A DNA stretch of 64,000 bases from Lapillicoccus jejuensis. Its GTDB lineage: Bacteria > Actinomycetota > Actinomycetes > Actinomycetales > Dermatophilaceae. Positions 51,869 to 60,011 of the stretch are shown here, piece after piece. Within the stretch, counting starts at the first letter, position 1; every line of letters starts with the position of its first letter. A model generated the notes under the pieces. The model was not told the origin of the DNA. It saw only the letters and a program-made list of their open reading frames with translations, and ran no database searches. The stretch is from assembly GCF_006715055.1 (NCBI RefSeq), contig NZ_VFMN01000001.1, positions 4,515,078 through 4,579,077 of the forward strand. Reading direction: 5' to 3'. The translations under genes were made by a program, and so were the position numbers.

Positions 51869-51882
51869 ACCGAAATGTCGGT
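51869..51882. promoter_or_regulatory. ACCGA-AATG-TCGGT inverted repeat in the divergent region
   Basis: A short symmetric element in the AT-richest part of the gap between the secreted-protein gene and the P450 gene, about 75-95 bp from each start. A possible operator or promoter element. Confidence 0.35.
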
Positions 51883-51954
51883 TTCCGTCCAGGGTGCGGC
51901 GGGGACCTGCACCACCGGTGACCGGGACGCCGGGCGGGCCGGGATGATGGCGCG

Positions 51955-53178
51955 GTGACCGACGCGCGCGACCTCGGCTTCGACCCCACCGACCCGGCGT
52001 TCGTCGCCGACCCGTACCCCGCGCTGGCCCGGCTGCGGGAGACCGGCCGGGCCGTCCCCGACGCGGCGTCGGGGCTGGTGCTGCTCCCCCGGTTCGCCGA
52101 CGTCCACGCGGCGCTGCGCCACCGCGGGCTGGGCCGCGTGTACGCGCACCGCTTCACCGACGAGGAGATGGGTCGGGCGGCGCAGGGGACGTCGTACCCC
52201 CGCTGGCGCGAGTCGGAGCGCTGGTCGCTGCTCGACCTCGAGCCGCCGGACCACACCCGGATCCGGCGCCTGGTCTCCAGCGTCTTCACCGCGCGGGCGG
52301 TCGCGGCGCTGCGGCCGCTCGTCGAGGAGCTGGCCACCGCCCACCTGGACCGGGTCGTGGCGCAGGGGTCGTTCGACCTCGTCGGCGACTACGCGCAACC
52401 CTTCTCGATCGAGGTCATCTGCCGCTGGCTCGGGGTGCCGGTCGGGCACGGACCGCGGCTGCTCGACTGGTCCCACGCCATCGTCAAGATGTACGAGCTG
52501 CACAGCACCGCGGCGCAGCGCGACGCGGCGGAGGCGAGCGCGGACGCGTTCATCCGCCTCGTGCAGGAGCACATCGCCGACCGTCGCCGCCACCCCGGCG
52601 ACGACGTCGTCAGCCAGCTCGTGGCCGTCGTCGACGGGGGCGACCAGCTCACCGACGCCGAGATCGTCAGCACGGTCATCGTCCTGCTCAACGCCGGCCA
52701 CGAGGCGACGGTCAACACGCTCGGCAACGGCGTGCGGGCCGCGCTCGACCGGCCGGCGGAGTGGGAACGCGTGACCGGCGGCGAGGTGCCGGCCGCGACG
52801 GTGGTCGAGGAGCTCGTCCGGTACGACGCCCCGCTGCAGCTCTTCGAGCGCTGGGTCCTCGACGACGGCCTCGAGCTGGCCGGGCGCACCTGGCGGCGTG
52901 GTGAGCGGGTGGGGATGCTCTTCGGCGCCGCCAACCGCGACCCCAAGCACTTCCCCGACCCGGACCGCTTCGACGCCGGTCGCGGCGACGCCAGCCACAT
53001 CGGCTTCGGCGGCGGGACCCACTTCTGCATCGGGGCGCCGCTGGCCCGGCTCGAGCTGGCCGCCTCGGTCGCGGGGCTGGCGGCGCTGGGCGACCGCCTG
53101 CGACCGGCGGGCACGGCGTCGTACCAGCCGACCTTCGTCATCCGCGGGCTGACCGGTCTACCCGTGACCGTGGGGTGA
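51955..53178 (+). CDS. Cytochrome P450
   Basis: A 407-residue bacterial class I P450. The I-helix oxygen-binding motif is AGHEAT (A-G-x-E/D-T form, near residue 245), the K-helix ExxR is EELVR, and the heme loop is FGGGTHFCIGAPLAR with the axial Cys at 358. The N-terminus has no membrane anchor, as usual. GTG 51955 lacks a ribosome site. No ferredoxin or reductase gene is nearby, so electron partners are elsewhere. Its substrate is unknown. It converges on the NAD(P)H-binding protein gene across a terminator hairpin. Confidence 0.95.
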   Translation: MTDARDLGFDPTDPAFVADPYPALARLRETGRAVPDAASGLVLLPRFADVHAALRHRGLGRVYAHRFTDEEMGRAAQGTSYPRWRESERWSLLDLEPPDHTRIRRLVSSVFTARAVAALRPLVEELATAHLDRVVAQGSFDLVGDYAQPFSIEVICRWLGVPVGHGPRLLDWSHAIVKMYELHSTAAQRDAAEASADAFIRLVQEHIADRRRHPGDDVVSQLVAVVDGGDQLTDAEIVSTVIVLLNAGHEATVNTLGNGVRAALDRPAEWERVTGGEVPAATVVEELVRYDAPLQLFERWVLDDGLELAGRTWRRGERVGMLFGAANRDPKHFPDPDRFDAGRGDASHIGFGGGTHFCIGAPLARLELAASVAGLAALGDRLRPAGTASYQPTFVIRGLTGLPVTVG

Positions 53179-53192
53179 CCGCGACCCCTGCA

Positions 53193-53252
53193 AATCGGAT
53201 TCGGTCCACTCGGCTCGGGTCAGGACAGGAGTCGAGTGGAACGGATCCGATT
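53193..53252. terminator. 20-bp stem bidirectional terminator
   Basis: 53193-53212 and 53233-53252 are complementary over 20 bp with two mismatches around a 20-nt loop, between the convergent P450 and NAD(P)H-binding genes. Confidence 0.75.
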
Positions 53253-53268
53253 CGGGTGGGCGACGGCG

Positions 53269-53907
53269 TCAGCCGATGGCGTCCTCGACCGGCACGTCGC
53301 CGCCGTTGAAGTCGATGGTGACCCGGCTGACGGACGGCGTGGCGAGGACGTGCGCGGCCACGGCGGCGACGTCGTCGCGGCTGACCGACGAGGCCTCGCC
53401 GGTCGTGTCGATGCGGCCGGTGCCCGGGTCGTCGGTGAGGCTGCTGGGGCCGAGCACGACCCAGTCGAGGTCGGACCCGCGCACCGCGTCGTCGGCGGCC
53501 TTCTTGGCCTCGGCGTAGGGGAAGAACGAGCTGTCCGGGGGCACGCCGTGGTCGGGCTTGCGGTAGTGGTACGAGACCATGACGTAGCGGTCGACCCCGG
53601 CCGCCTCGGCCGCGTCGACCGAGCGGACGGCGGCGTCGCGGTCGACCGCGTAGGTCCGCTCGGGGCTGCCACCGCCGGCGCCGGCGGACCACACGACCGC
53701 GTCGACGTCGGCCAGGGCGGACGTCATCTCGTCGAGGCTCATCGACTCGACGTCGGCCACCCGGGCGCGCGCGCCGGTCGCCTCGACGTCGCCGGCGTGG
53801 TCGGGGTTGCGGACCCAGGAGGTCACCTCGTCGCCGCGCTGCGCGAGCAGCCGGGCGAGCCTCAGGGCGACCTTGCCGTGTCCTCCGATGATCGTCACGC
53901 GTGCCAT
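53269..53907 (-). CDS. NAD(P)H-binding atypical SDR (NmrA/YwnB-like)
   Basis: A 212-residue Rossmann protein. TIIGGHGKVALRLARLL (about 5-21) is the atypical GxxGxxA-type dinucleotide loop, VVWSAGAGGG follows, and DRYVMVSYHYRKPD with YAEAKKAADD gives a Y...K pair. A C-terminal TIDFNGGDVPVEDAIG closes it. These proteins are nucleotide-sugar-epimerase-like NAD(P)-binding proteins of uncertain activity. ATG 53907 gives the conserved MARVTIIGG start; ATG 53913 is an alternative two codons longer. Monocistronic. Confidence 0.85.
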   Translation of the reverse strand: MARVTIIGGHGKVALRLARLLAQRGDEVTSWVRNPDHAGDVEATGARARVADVESMSLDEMTSALADVDAVVWSAGAGGGSPERTYAVDRDAAVRSVDAAEAAGVDRYVMVSYHYRKPDHGVPPDSSFFPYAEAKKAADDAVRGSDLDWVVLGPSSLTDDPGTGRIDTTGEASSVSRDDVAAVAAHVLATPSVSRVTIDFNGGDVPVEDAIG

Positions 53908-54069
53908 GGCCATCTCATACCCAGGGACGGCCCCCGCCTCCCACCTCCCGCCCGCCACCGGCCGTAGGGTGCCCGGGATGTTCGGGGTCGACGGTGGGGA
54001 TCCGCCGGAGCGGGGCGACGCCCGCCCCCGCGACCGCGACGGGTGCCGACGGGTGGACGAGGAGAGCCG

Positions 54070-55053
54070 ATGGACGCGGGACGCAGCAGGGCCGGACGAC
54101 GCCTCGGCGTGACCGCGTCGGCGCTCGGCCTCGCCCTCGTGGGCGCGTGCACCGGCTCCGCGGCCACCCCGAGCCCGGCCTCCCCGACCACGACCTCCCC
54201 CGCCGCCGTCTCGGGCTCGACGACCTCCTCGGCCCCGACCTCCTCGGCTCCGACCACCGCCACCCCGACCGCCGCGGCGTCGATCACCGTGACGCTCCCG
54301 GGGGCCGGACCGCGTCGGTGGTCGCTCGCCCAGCTGCTCGCCCTGCCCCGCACGACGGTGACCGCCGCGGACGGCAGCACCGTCACGGCGCCCACGCTGG
54401 CGACGCTGACGCGGTACGCCGGCCCGGCCCGCACCGGGTCGCCCGACTCGCGCCTGCTCGTCGTGTACCGCGTCTCCGGCACCGGGACGGGCGCGGCGAT
54501 GACCTTCACCCGGGCGGAGACCGAGGCGTCGGTCGGGGACCACCCGGCCCTGATCACCCTCACCGCCGCCGGACGGCTCGACGTCGTCGTGCCGCAGGAC
54601 CGGACGACGGGCCGCTCGGTGCTGGGGGTGGACGCGGTCGACGTCCGGGTGGTCGAGGTGCCGGCCGCCCCGTCGCCCGTCCCGGCGCCCGGGTCGGTCG
54701 AGGTCGATGCCGGGTCGAGCCACCGCACGGTCGACGTCGCCTCCCTCCCCCGCCGCGACTACGCCCTCACCCGCCCCGGGTCGGCCACCACGCGCCAGCA
54801 GGGAGCCCGGCTCGCCGACGTGCTGACCGCGGCCGGGCTGTCGCTCGACGACGCGACGCTGGTCACCGTCGTCGGCAGCACGGGCCAGGTCGCGGTCCTC
54901 ACCGGTGGTGAGGTGCGGGAGGCGCAGAAGGAGGTCGGGCTCAGTCTCGCCCAGGACGGGCGGTCCCTGCCCCGCCCGCAGCTCGTCGTCGGCGGTGACG
55001 TGGGCCCCGCGCGGACCGTGACGTCGGTGACGCGGGTCGTCGTCGGGAGCTGA
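54070..55053 (+). CDS. Lipoprotein of unknown function
   Basis: A 327-residue lipoprotein: an Arg-rich start, a hydrophobic core and lipobox LVGAC (about residue 25), then about 50 residues of Ser/Thr/Pro/Ala spacer. The folded part has two similar-looking halves beginning SITVTLPGAGPRRWSLAQLLALPR and SVEVDAGSSHRTVDVASLPRRDY. Each resembles the small strand-helix unit in sulfite-oxidase-type molybdopterin domains (WSLAELxALP), but the molybdenum-binding Cys is not present, so no enzyme function is claimed. ATG 54070 has GAGGAGA upstream. Confidence 0.7.
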   Translation: MDAGRSRAGRRLGVTASALGLALVGACTGSAATPSPASPTTTSPAAVSGSTTSSAPTSSAPTTATPTAAASITVTLPGAGPRRWSLAQLLALPRTTVTAADGSTVTAPTLATLTRYAGPARTGSPDSRLLVVYRVSGTGTGAAMTFTRAETEASVGDHPALITLTAAGRLDVVVPQDRTTGRSVLGVDAVDVRVVEVPAAPSPVPAPGSVEVDAGSSHRTVDVASLPRRDYALTRPGSATTRQQGARLADVLTAAGLSLDDATLVTVVGSTGQVAVLTGGEVREAQKEVGLSLAQDGRSLPRPQLVVGGDVGPARTVTSVTRVVVGS

Positions 55054-55058
55054 CGACG
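55038..55058. terminator. Small hairpin over the lipoprotein stop codon
   Basis: CGTCGTC (55038-55044) pairs with GACGACG (55052-55058); the TGA of the lipoprotein gene spans the loop edge. The convergent SRPBCC gene ends 10 bp further on. The stem is weak. Confidence 0.35.
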
Positions 55059-55063
55059 CCGGG

Positions 55064-55534
55064 TCAGGCGGCCGCGCGCAGGTGCTTCTCGAGGTTGCGC
55101 CCGAAGCGGTCGCCGGTCTGCGCCATCGCCGCGCCCATGACCCGCTCGACCGCGGGGGCCGCGAGCCGGGAGACGGGCAGCTGCACGGTGAGCGTGATGG
55201 AGATGTCGAGGCGGGTGCCCGTGCCCTCGTCGGCCAGCGCGTACCACCCCTGCGCGCCACCCCGCTCGGTCACCCCGGCGGGCGGGGTGTGCTCGAACTC
55301 GATCCGGGTCTTCGGGGTGAAGCGCATGGTCTCGGTGAACGACGGGTCCACCGTGATCCCGGCGAGCTTGAGCGAGGCCAGCCGCCACCGCCAGGTGTCG
55401 CCGTCGGTCTCGATGCCCTGCAGGAACGGCGTCAGCCGCGGCAGGACGTCCGGGTCGGTCAGTGCCGCCCAGATGTCGGCGCGCCGGGCCGCGACCACCG
55501 CCGTCGACTCGGTCGTCGACGAGAAGCTGGCCAT
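55064..55534 (-). CDS. SRPBCC-family (polyketide cyclase-like) protein
   Basis: A 156-residue START/SRPBCC fold protein with a hydrophobic ligand cavity. The STAVVAARRADIWAALTDPDVLPRLTPFLQGIE start, the central ETMRFTPKTRIEFEH and the C-terminal amphipathic helix (QTGDRFGRNLEKHL) fit. ATG 55534 follows GGGAGGA; an in-frame ATG at 55600 adds a non-conserved tail. Ligand unknown. Confidence 0.82.
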   Translation of the reverse strand: MASFSSTTESTAVVAARRADIWAALTDPDVLPRLTPFLQGIETDGDTWRWRLASLKLAGITVDPSFTETMRFTPKTRIEFEHTPPAGVTERGGAQGWYALADEGTGTRLDISITLTVQLPVSRLAAPAVERVMGAAMAQTGDRFGRNLEKHLRAAA

Positions 55535-55651
55535 GCGGTCCTCCCAGGGACGGGGACGAAGAGGGACGTACGGCGCGCCGGGCGCGCCCGGCGTCGACAT
55601 ACCCCCACCGGCGCCCTCGCACCCCCGGGCGCGCGGCCTCCCGGTGGGGCC

Positions 55652-56797
55652 TCAGGTGGTGGAGAGCTTGTCCGCGTTGGCCTGCAGCTTGGCGTCGTAC
55701 GACTGGAGCGTCGCCTTGTCCCACTTCTGGTAGCCGTCCGGCAGCTCGATGGAGATCGCGCCGACCTCGACGGAGTTGGTGAGGGCGGCCTGCCAGTCCT
55801 GGATCTTGGCGTTCGAGGCGGTCTGGATGTAGAGCGGCTGGTGCAGCCCCTGCAGCATCGTGTAGAGGGCGTCGTACGCCTTGCCGCGGGTGTTGCCCTT
55901 CATGGAGTTGTTGCCGAGCACGCACCGCGGGCCGAGCTCGCTCACGCAGTACTTGGCGATCTGCTCGGGCACCTGGACGCTGGCCTGCGCCGAGGCCTCC
56001 GACTTGTCGTTGGAGCCCTGCTTGGTCAGCGACTGGTACGGGTTGAAGGCCATGGCCATGTTGGTCGTGCGCCAGTCCTTCGCGAACATGCTGACGGTGT
56101 TCTTCAGGCAGGCCTGGTCGGTGGCGTCGCTGTAGCCCTTCCCCGAGGCGGAGGCCACGTTGGCCTTCTCGCTGAACTGCCGCTGGAACGGCTCGGCGAA
56201 GTTGGTGATGCACATGCCGGGGACGAGCTCGCGCAGCTGCGGGTCGCCGTCGTACTTGGCCGCCAGCTTGGCGTCGAACTGCTGGAACAGCTGCTGGAAC
56301 CTCGACCCCCAGAAGACGGGGACGGGGTAGCTGGTCGGGCCGGCGTCGTTGGCCGTCCCCTGCCACGTCACGCTGCCGGCCGACTGGAGCACCCAGGCGG
56401 GGCTGTTGTAGCCCGCGTAGACGCGCATCCGGACGGCGAGGTCGTGAGCCTTGGCGAACGCGAGCTGCTGGTCGATCTTGCTCGTGTCGAAGCTGTCGGG
56501 TCCGGTTGGCTGGACGTCCTTCCACAGCACCTGGATGACGAAGCCCTGGACGAGCGGCTTGCCGTCGTAGGTCAGCTCAGAGGCGTCCGGCGGGCCCTTG
56601 CGGTCCATGACGCCGACCACCCACGGCTTGCCCGAGCCCGGGGCGGCCGTCGCCGAGGAGGAGGGCGAGGAGGAGGACGAGGAGGTCCTGGTGGGCGGCG
56701 TGGACGAGCCGGAGCAGGCCGCGAGCCCGAGGACCGCGAGCGCGGTCAGGACGGCGAGGACGGCCGCCCGACGCGGGCGTGGGGAGAGGATCGGCAT
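55652..56797 (-). CDS. Lipoprotein with glycoside-hydrolase-like barrel features
   Basis: A 381-residue secreted lipoprotein: lipobox LGLAAC (about residues 23-28) and a Ser/Thr-rich spacer. FVIQVLWKDVQPTGPDSFD, FAKAHDLAVRMRVYAGYNSPAWVL, VPVFWGSRFQQLFQQFDAKLAAKY and AISIELPDGYQKW follow the strand order of (beta/alpha)8 glycoside hydrolases of the GH5/GH42-like type. I cannot identify both catalytic acids, so enzymatic activity is only suggested. ATG 56797 has no strong ribosome site. Codon choice uses more Lys, Gln and Asn than its neighbours. Confidence 0.65.
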   Translation of the reverse strand: MPILSPRPRRAAVLAVLTALAVLGLAACSGSSTPPTRTSSSSSSPSSSATAAPGSGKPWVVGVMDRKGPPDASELTYDGKPLVQGFVIQVLWKDVQPTGPDSFDTSKIDQQLAFAKAHDLAVRMRVYAGYNSPAWVLQSAGSVTWQGTANDAGPTSYPVPVFWGSRFQQLFQQFDAKLAAKYDGDPQLRELVPGMCITNFAEPFQRQFSEKANVASASGKGYSDATDQACLKNTVSMFAKDWRTTNMAMAFNPYQSLTKQGSNDKSEASAQASVQVPEQIAKYCVSELGPRCVLGNNSMKGNTRGKAYDALYTMLQGLHQPLYIQTASNAKIQDWQAALTNSVEVGAISIELPDGYQKWDKATLQSYDAKLQANADKLSTT

Positions 56798-56866
56798 GAC
56801 ACCACCAGATCCTGCCCGTGATCGGGCCTGCCGTCATCTCGCTGTGCGTGGCCTGTGTCCCGACGG

Positions 56867-57559
56867 TCACGGGCCCCTGCCCCGTGGCCCCCGGGCGGCG
56901 CGGTGCCGCACGAGCTCGCGCACGGTCGCCCCGCGAGCGCCGACGACCTCCCCGCCCGGGGCCTCCTCGGACGCGGCGCCGACCTCCCACGGGGCCTCGC
57001 CCTCGTCGGCATCCTGCGGGGCGCCCGCGTCGCCCCCACCGTCCCCGTCGCCGGACCACCGGCGCGTGCCGGGGTCGAGGGTCTCGCGGTGGAAGCGGCC
57101 GTCCTCGGCGCGCAGCAGGAACAGCTCCTCGGTGTCGTCGCGGTGCGCGGCGAGCACGCCGTCGACCCGGTGGTCGAAGGTGAAGGCGTCGAAGGCCGGC
57201 CCCCTGCCCCGGGCGAGCGCCCGCGGGCCGAGGAAGTGGTCGACGAGGAAGCGCAGCGCGAGCAGCGCGTCGTTGGAGAACGGCGCCGGCCGCCACACCA
57301 GGTGGCACCCCTCGTCGCAGGGCGCCCAGTCGCGCACGCCCGCGGGGATCCCCGTCCGGCGGCCCTCGTCGGCCGGTCGCGCCCACGGGTCCTGGCCGGC
57401 GCGACCGGCGAGGTCCGCCCGCGGGTTCATCGGGACGTCGAAGGGGTCGCCGTGCGGGCCACCGCCCCACTCGGCGAACGCCCGCAGCCAGTCCAGCTCG
57501 GCCTCGGCCAGCGGCGGGTCCAGCCGCAGCTGACCGAGGTACGTCGTGTGGTGCTCCAT
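56867..57559 (-). CDS. Conserved actinobacterial protein of unknown function
   Basis: A 230-residue soluble protein. ATG 57559 follows AAGGAG and gives the start MEHHTTYLGQLRLDPPL. Other conserved-looking blocks are DWAPCDEGCHLVW, RFLVDHFLGPRA and FDAFTFDHRVDGVLAAHRDD. The pattern (TYLGQLxxxPPL, W..C..GC.L.W, LxxHFL, FDHRxDG) recalls a family of uncharacterised proteins frequent in actinobacteria. The C-terminus is an acidic, Gly-rich tail. No catalytic site can be named; the two close Cys could bind metal. Confidence 0.72.
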   Translation of the reverse strand: MEHHTTYLGQLRLDPPLAEAELDWLRAFAEWGGGPHGDPFDVPMNPRADLAGRAGQDPWARPADEGRRTGIPAGVRDWAPCDEGCHLVWRPAPFSNDALLALRFLVDHFLGPRALARGRGPAFDAFTFDHRVDGVLAAHRDDTEELFLLRAEDGRFHRETLDPGTRRWSGDGDGGGDAGAPQDADEGEAPWEVGAASEEAPGGEVVGARGATVRELVRHRAARGPRGRGP

Positions 57560-57686
57560 CGCTGCTCCTTCGTGGCGGTCGGGCGGGGCGGGTCGGGCGA
57601 GGCGGTCGGGCGTGGACCGGTCCGCGGGCCGGCGACCTGCCCGCCCGACGATGCTGGCACGTGCGCCCACCCCTCCCCGGGCCTCG

Positions 57687-57723
57687 TCCACAGGCCCTCG
57701 CCCGGCGCCGATCAGCCTGTGGA
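57687..57723. promoter_or_regulatory. TCCACAGGC/GCCTGTGGA inverted repeat in a divergent region
   Basis: Perfect 9-bp arms (57687-57695 and 57715-57723) overlap a second pair, CGCCGATC/GATCGGCG. They lie 43-79 bp upstream of the 57766 gene. The left arm resembles a DnaA box (TCGTCCACA, one mismatch from TTGTCCACA), but an operator is the simpler reading. Confidence 0.4.
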
Positions 57724-57765
57724 GGAACCGGATCGGCGTCGCCGCGCCGCTGCCACGCTGCTGGG

Positions 57766-58308
57766 ATGAGCACCTCGACCCCGCTGTCCCCGAGCCCCGC
57801 CACCGATCGCCCCACCGGCCCGCCCCCGGACCTCATGCTCGCCCGGTGGGAGCTGGCCAACCCGGCGCGCACCCTCGCCGAGGTGGTCCGGCGGACCGCG
57901 CCGCGGCCCGGTGACGTCGTCCTGGCGCTGCTGCGCTGCCGGTCCGGCGGGGCGCGGGACCTGCTCGACGCCGCCGTCGTCGTCCGGCGCGGCGAGCACG
58001 TGGGGCCGTGGCAGGCCGCCGAGCGGCTGGCCGAGCACACCGCCCGCACGGCGGGCACCCTGCCCCTTGTCGCCGGCCACGAACCGGTGCGCCACGTCTT
58101 CGTCACGGTCGTGTGCCGGGAGGGGCGGGTCGTCCCGGGTCCGGCCGAGACGGTGTGGAAGCTGGCGTGGCTGCGCGCCGCCGACGTCGGCGCCGCGATG
58201 GGCGGGGACATCTACGTCCTCACCCCGCACGGGTGGACGGGCTGCCTCGACACCCGGGCCGGGCACCGCCCGGCGCTCCCCCCGCCGCGGCTGAGCGCCG
58301 TGCGGTGA
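57766..58308 (+). CDS. Hypothetical protein
   Basis: A 180-residue soluble protein with a polar N-terminus (about 25 residues) and mixed strands and helices (LARWELANPARTLAEVV, HVFVTVVCREGRVVPGPAETVWKLAW). I do not recognise the family. ATG 57766 is the first start after the inverted repeats. It precedes the frameshifted regulator by 101 bp in the same direction. Confidence 0.6.
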   Translation: MSTSTPLSPSPATDRPTGPPPDLMLARWELANPARTLAEVVRRTAPRPGDVVLALLRCRSGGARDLLDAAVVVRRGEHVGPWQAAERLAEHTARTAGTLPLVAGHEPVRHVFVTVVCREGRVVPGPAETVWKLAWLRAADVGAAMGGDIYVLTPHGWTGCLDTRAGHRPALPPPRLSAVR

Positions 58309-58409
58309 CCCCTGGTGCGCCGCCGACCCGTGTCGCAGAACGAGACACCCAGTCCTTCCGTCGCGATCCGGCCGGGGTTACCGTCGTGGCCAGGCTGGAA
58401 GGAGGGGCG

Positions 58410-59936
58410 ATGGCGCCCACGGAGGACTCGCTGCTCCCGCGACGCGCACGCTCGCCGTACGTCGCCCCGGCGGAGCCGGTCGCCGCCCTCTCCCCCCGGC
58501 TGCTGGCCTCGTGGCGGCGCAGCGAGGACTACGGGGTCGACCTCGAGGAGGTCGAGCCGGTCTGGTCCGGCACGTCCGGCGCGGGCCGCCGGCGATTCGC
58601 TCTTCTTCGAGTGCGGCGCCGAGGTGCTCACCGGTCTGCACCGCACCCTCGCCAACGAGCCGATCAGCCTCATGCTCACCGACGCCGACGGTCTGGTCCT
58701 CAACCGCCTCAGCGGCGACACCTCGCTGCTGCGGGCCCTGGACCGGGTCCACCTCGCCCCCGGCTTCGCCTTCTCCGAGCGCGAGGCCGGCACCAACGGG
58801 TTGGGGATGGCCCTGGCCGACCGCACGCCCAGCCTGGTCCGCGCGGAGGAGCACTACTCGGCCAGCCTGTGCACCTACACCTGCGCCGCCGTCCCCGTCC
58901 TCGACCCGCTGTCGGGGATGCTCGAGGGGTCGGTCAACATCACGACGTGGGCGCGTTCCTCGAGCGACCTGCTGCTCGCCCTGGCCCAGTCGGCGGCGGG
59001 CACGACCTCGGCGCTGATGCTCGCCCGCTCGCAGGGACGGCGCTCGCGCCCGCAGCCGCGCGGTGGCGTGTTCCGGGTGCAGAACGCGCGGCTCGAGCCG
59101 GCCGCCGGCACCATCCGCGAGATGTCGGCCGCGTGGAAGCGAGGCCCTCGCCGCGGCCACCCGCGCCGTCGAGGACGGCAAGGTCGTCGCCGCCGTCGGC
59201 GAGCCCGGCTCGGGCCGGGCCACCCTCCTCGCGCAGGCCCTTCCGGCGCGCCCGGCCCCGAGACCGCATCCTCAGCGCCGCCGTCCCCGCGCCGGAGGAC
59301 GTCGAGCGCTGGCTGTCCCTGTGGACGCCCGAGCTGGGCAAGGAGCACACCGCCGTCATCGTCGAGGGCGCCGACTCGCTCCCGGCGTGGGGGGCGCAGA
59401 CGCTGCACGACCGCGCCGTGGCCGCCCGCACCACGATGCCGGACACCCCCGCCGCGCAGCGGGTGCTGCCCTGGGCGGCGACCGCCGAGCGGCTGGACGA
59501 GGTGCCGCTCGTCCTGCGGGCGCTCGTCGACACCGTCGTCGAGGTGCCGTCGCTGCGCGACCGACCCGCCGACGTCCTGCCCCTGGCCCGGTACGCCGCG
59601 CACAACACGCGCGCCCGCGAGGTCGGGTTCACCCCAGCGGCGGAGCGCGCGCTCACCACCTACGGCTGGCCGGGGAACGTCGACGAGCTGTTCGCCGTCG
59701 TCCACGACGCCGCGATGCGCTCCGACACGGTCGACGTGCGCCACCTGCCCGGCCGGGTCCTCGGCGGCGCGAGCGCACCCACCGTCGGACGGATCGAGCA
59801 GTTCGAGCGCGAGGAGATCGCCCGCCTGCTCGCCCAGCCGGGCAAGACGATGAAGGACGTCGCCGCCGAGCTCGGGATGAGCCGGGCGACGCTCTACCGC
59901 AAGATCTCGCAGTACGGGTTGAGCTCGACCCGCTGA
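58410..59936 (+). pseudogene. GAF/Fis-type (AcoR-like) transcriptional regulator with three frameshifts
   Basis: From ATG 58410 (after AAGGAGG) the frame reads LLASWRRSEDYGVDLEEVEPVW. It shifts near 58590 to GDSLFFECGAEVLTGLHRTLA and the GAF domain (FSEREAGTNGLGMALADRTP, LTGSVNIT-like EGSVNITTW). It shifts near 59140 to AAVGEPGSGRATLLAQAL (remnant AAA+ Walker region) and near 59255 back to the first frame for the end. The last part has WGNVDELF-like YGWPGNVDELFAVVHDAA and the Fis helix-turn-helix VAAELGMSRATLYRKISQYGL. Joined, it is an about 505-residue regulator of the kind that controls aldehyde/alcohol dehydrogenases. Each shift equals one extra or two missing bases. Decay or sequence error. 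Confidence 0.8.
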
Positions 59937-59950
59937 CCGCCCGGGACGGC

Positions 59951-59986
59951 GTCGAGCCCCCGCCCCGGTGGGGACGAGGGCTCGAC
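59951..59986. terminator. Hairpin terminator between convergent genes
   Basis: GTCGAGCCC (59951-59959) and GGGCTCGAC (59978-59986) form a 9-bp stem 14 bp after the regulator stop. A CGCCGTACGGCG palindrome follows at 59995-60006. Confidence 0.6.
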
Positions 59987-60011
59987 GGGCAGGACGCCGT
60001 ACGGCGGCGGG

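Noticed and set aside
48030..51869. 1279-codon plus-strand frame across the molybdenum hydroxylase and secreted-protein genes
   Set aside because: Arg/Gly/Ala-rich shadow frame in a different phase from the clear protein domains.
57660..57765. Replication origin (DnaA-box-like sequences)
   Set aside because: Only one near match and one weak match are present, with no dnaA/dnaN genes and no AT-rich unwinding region.
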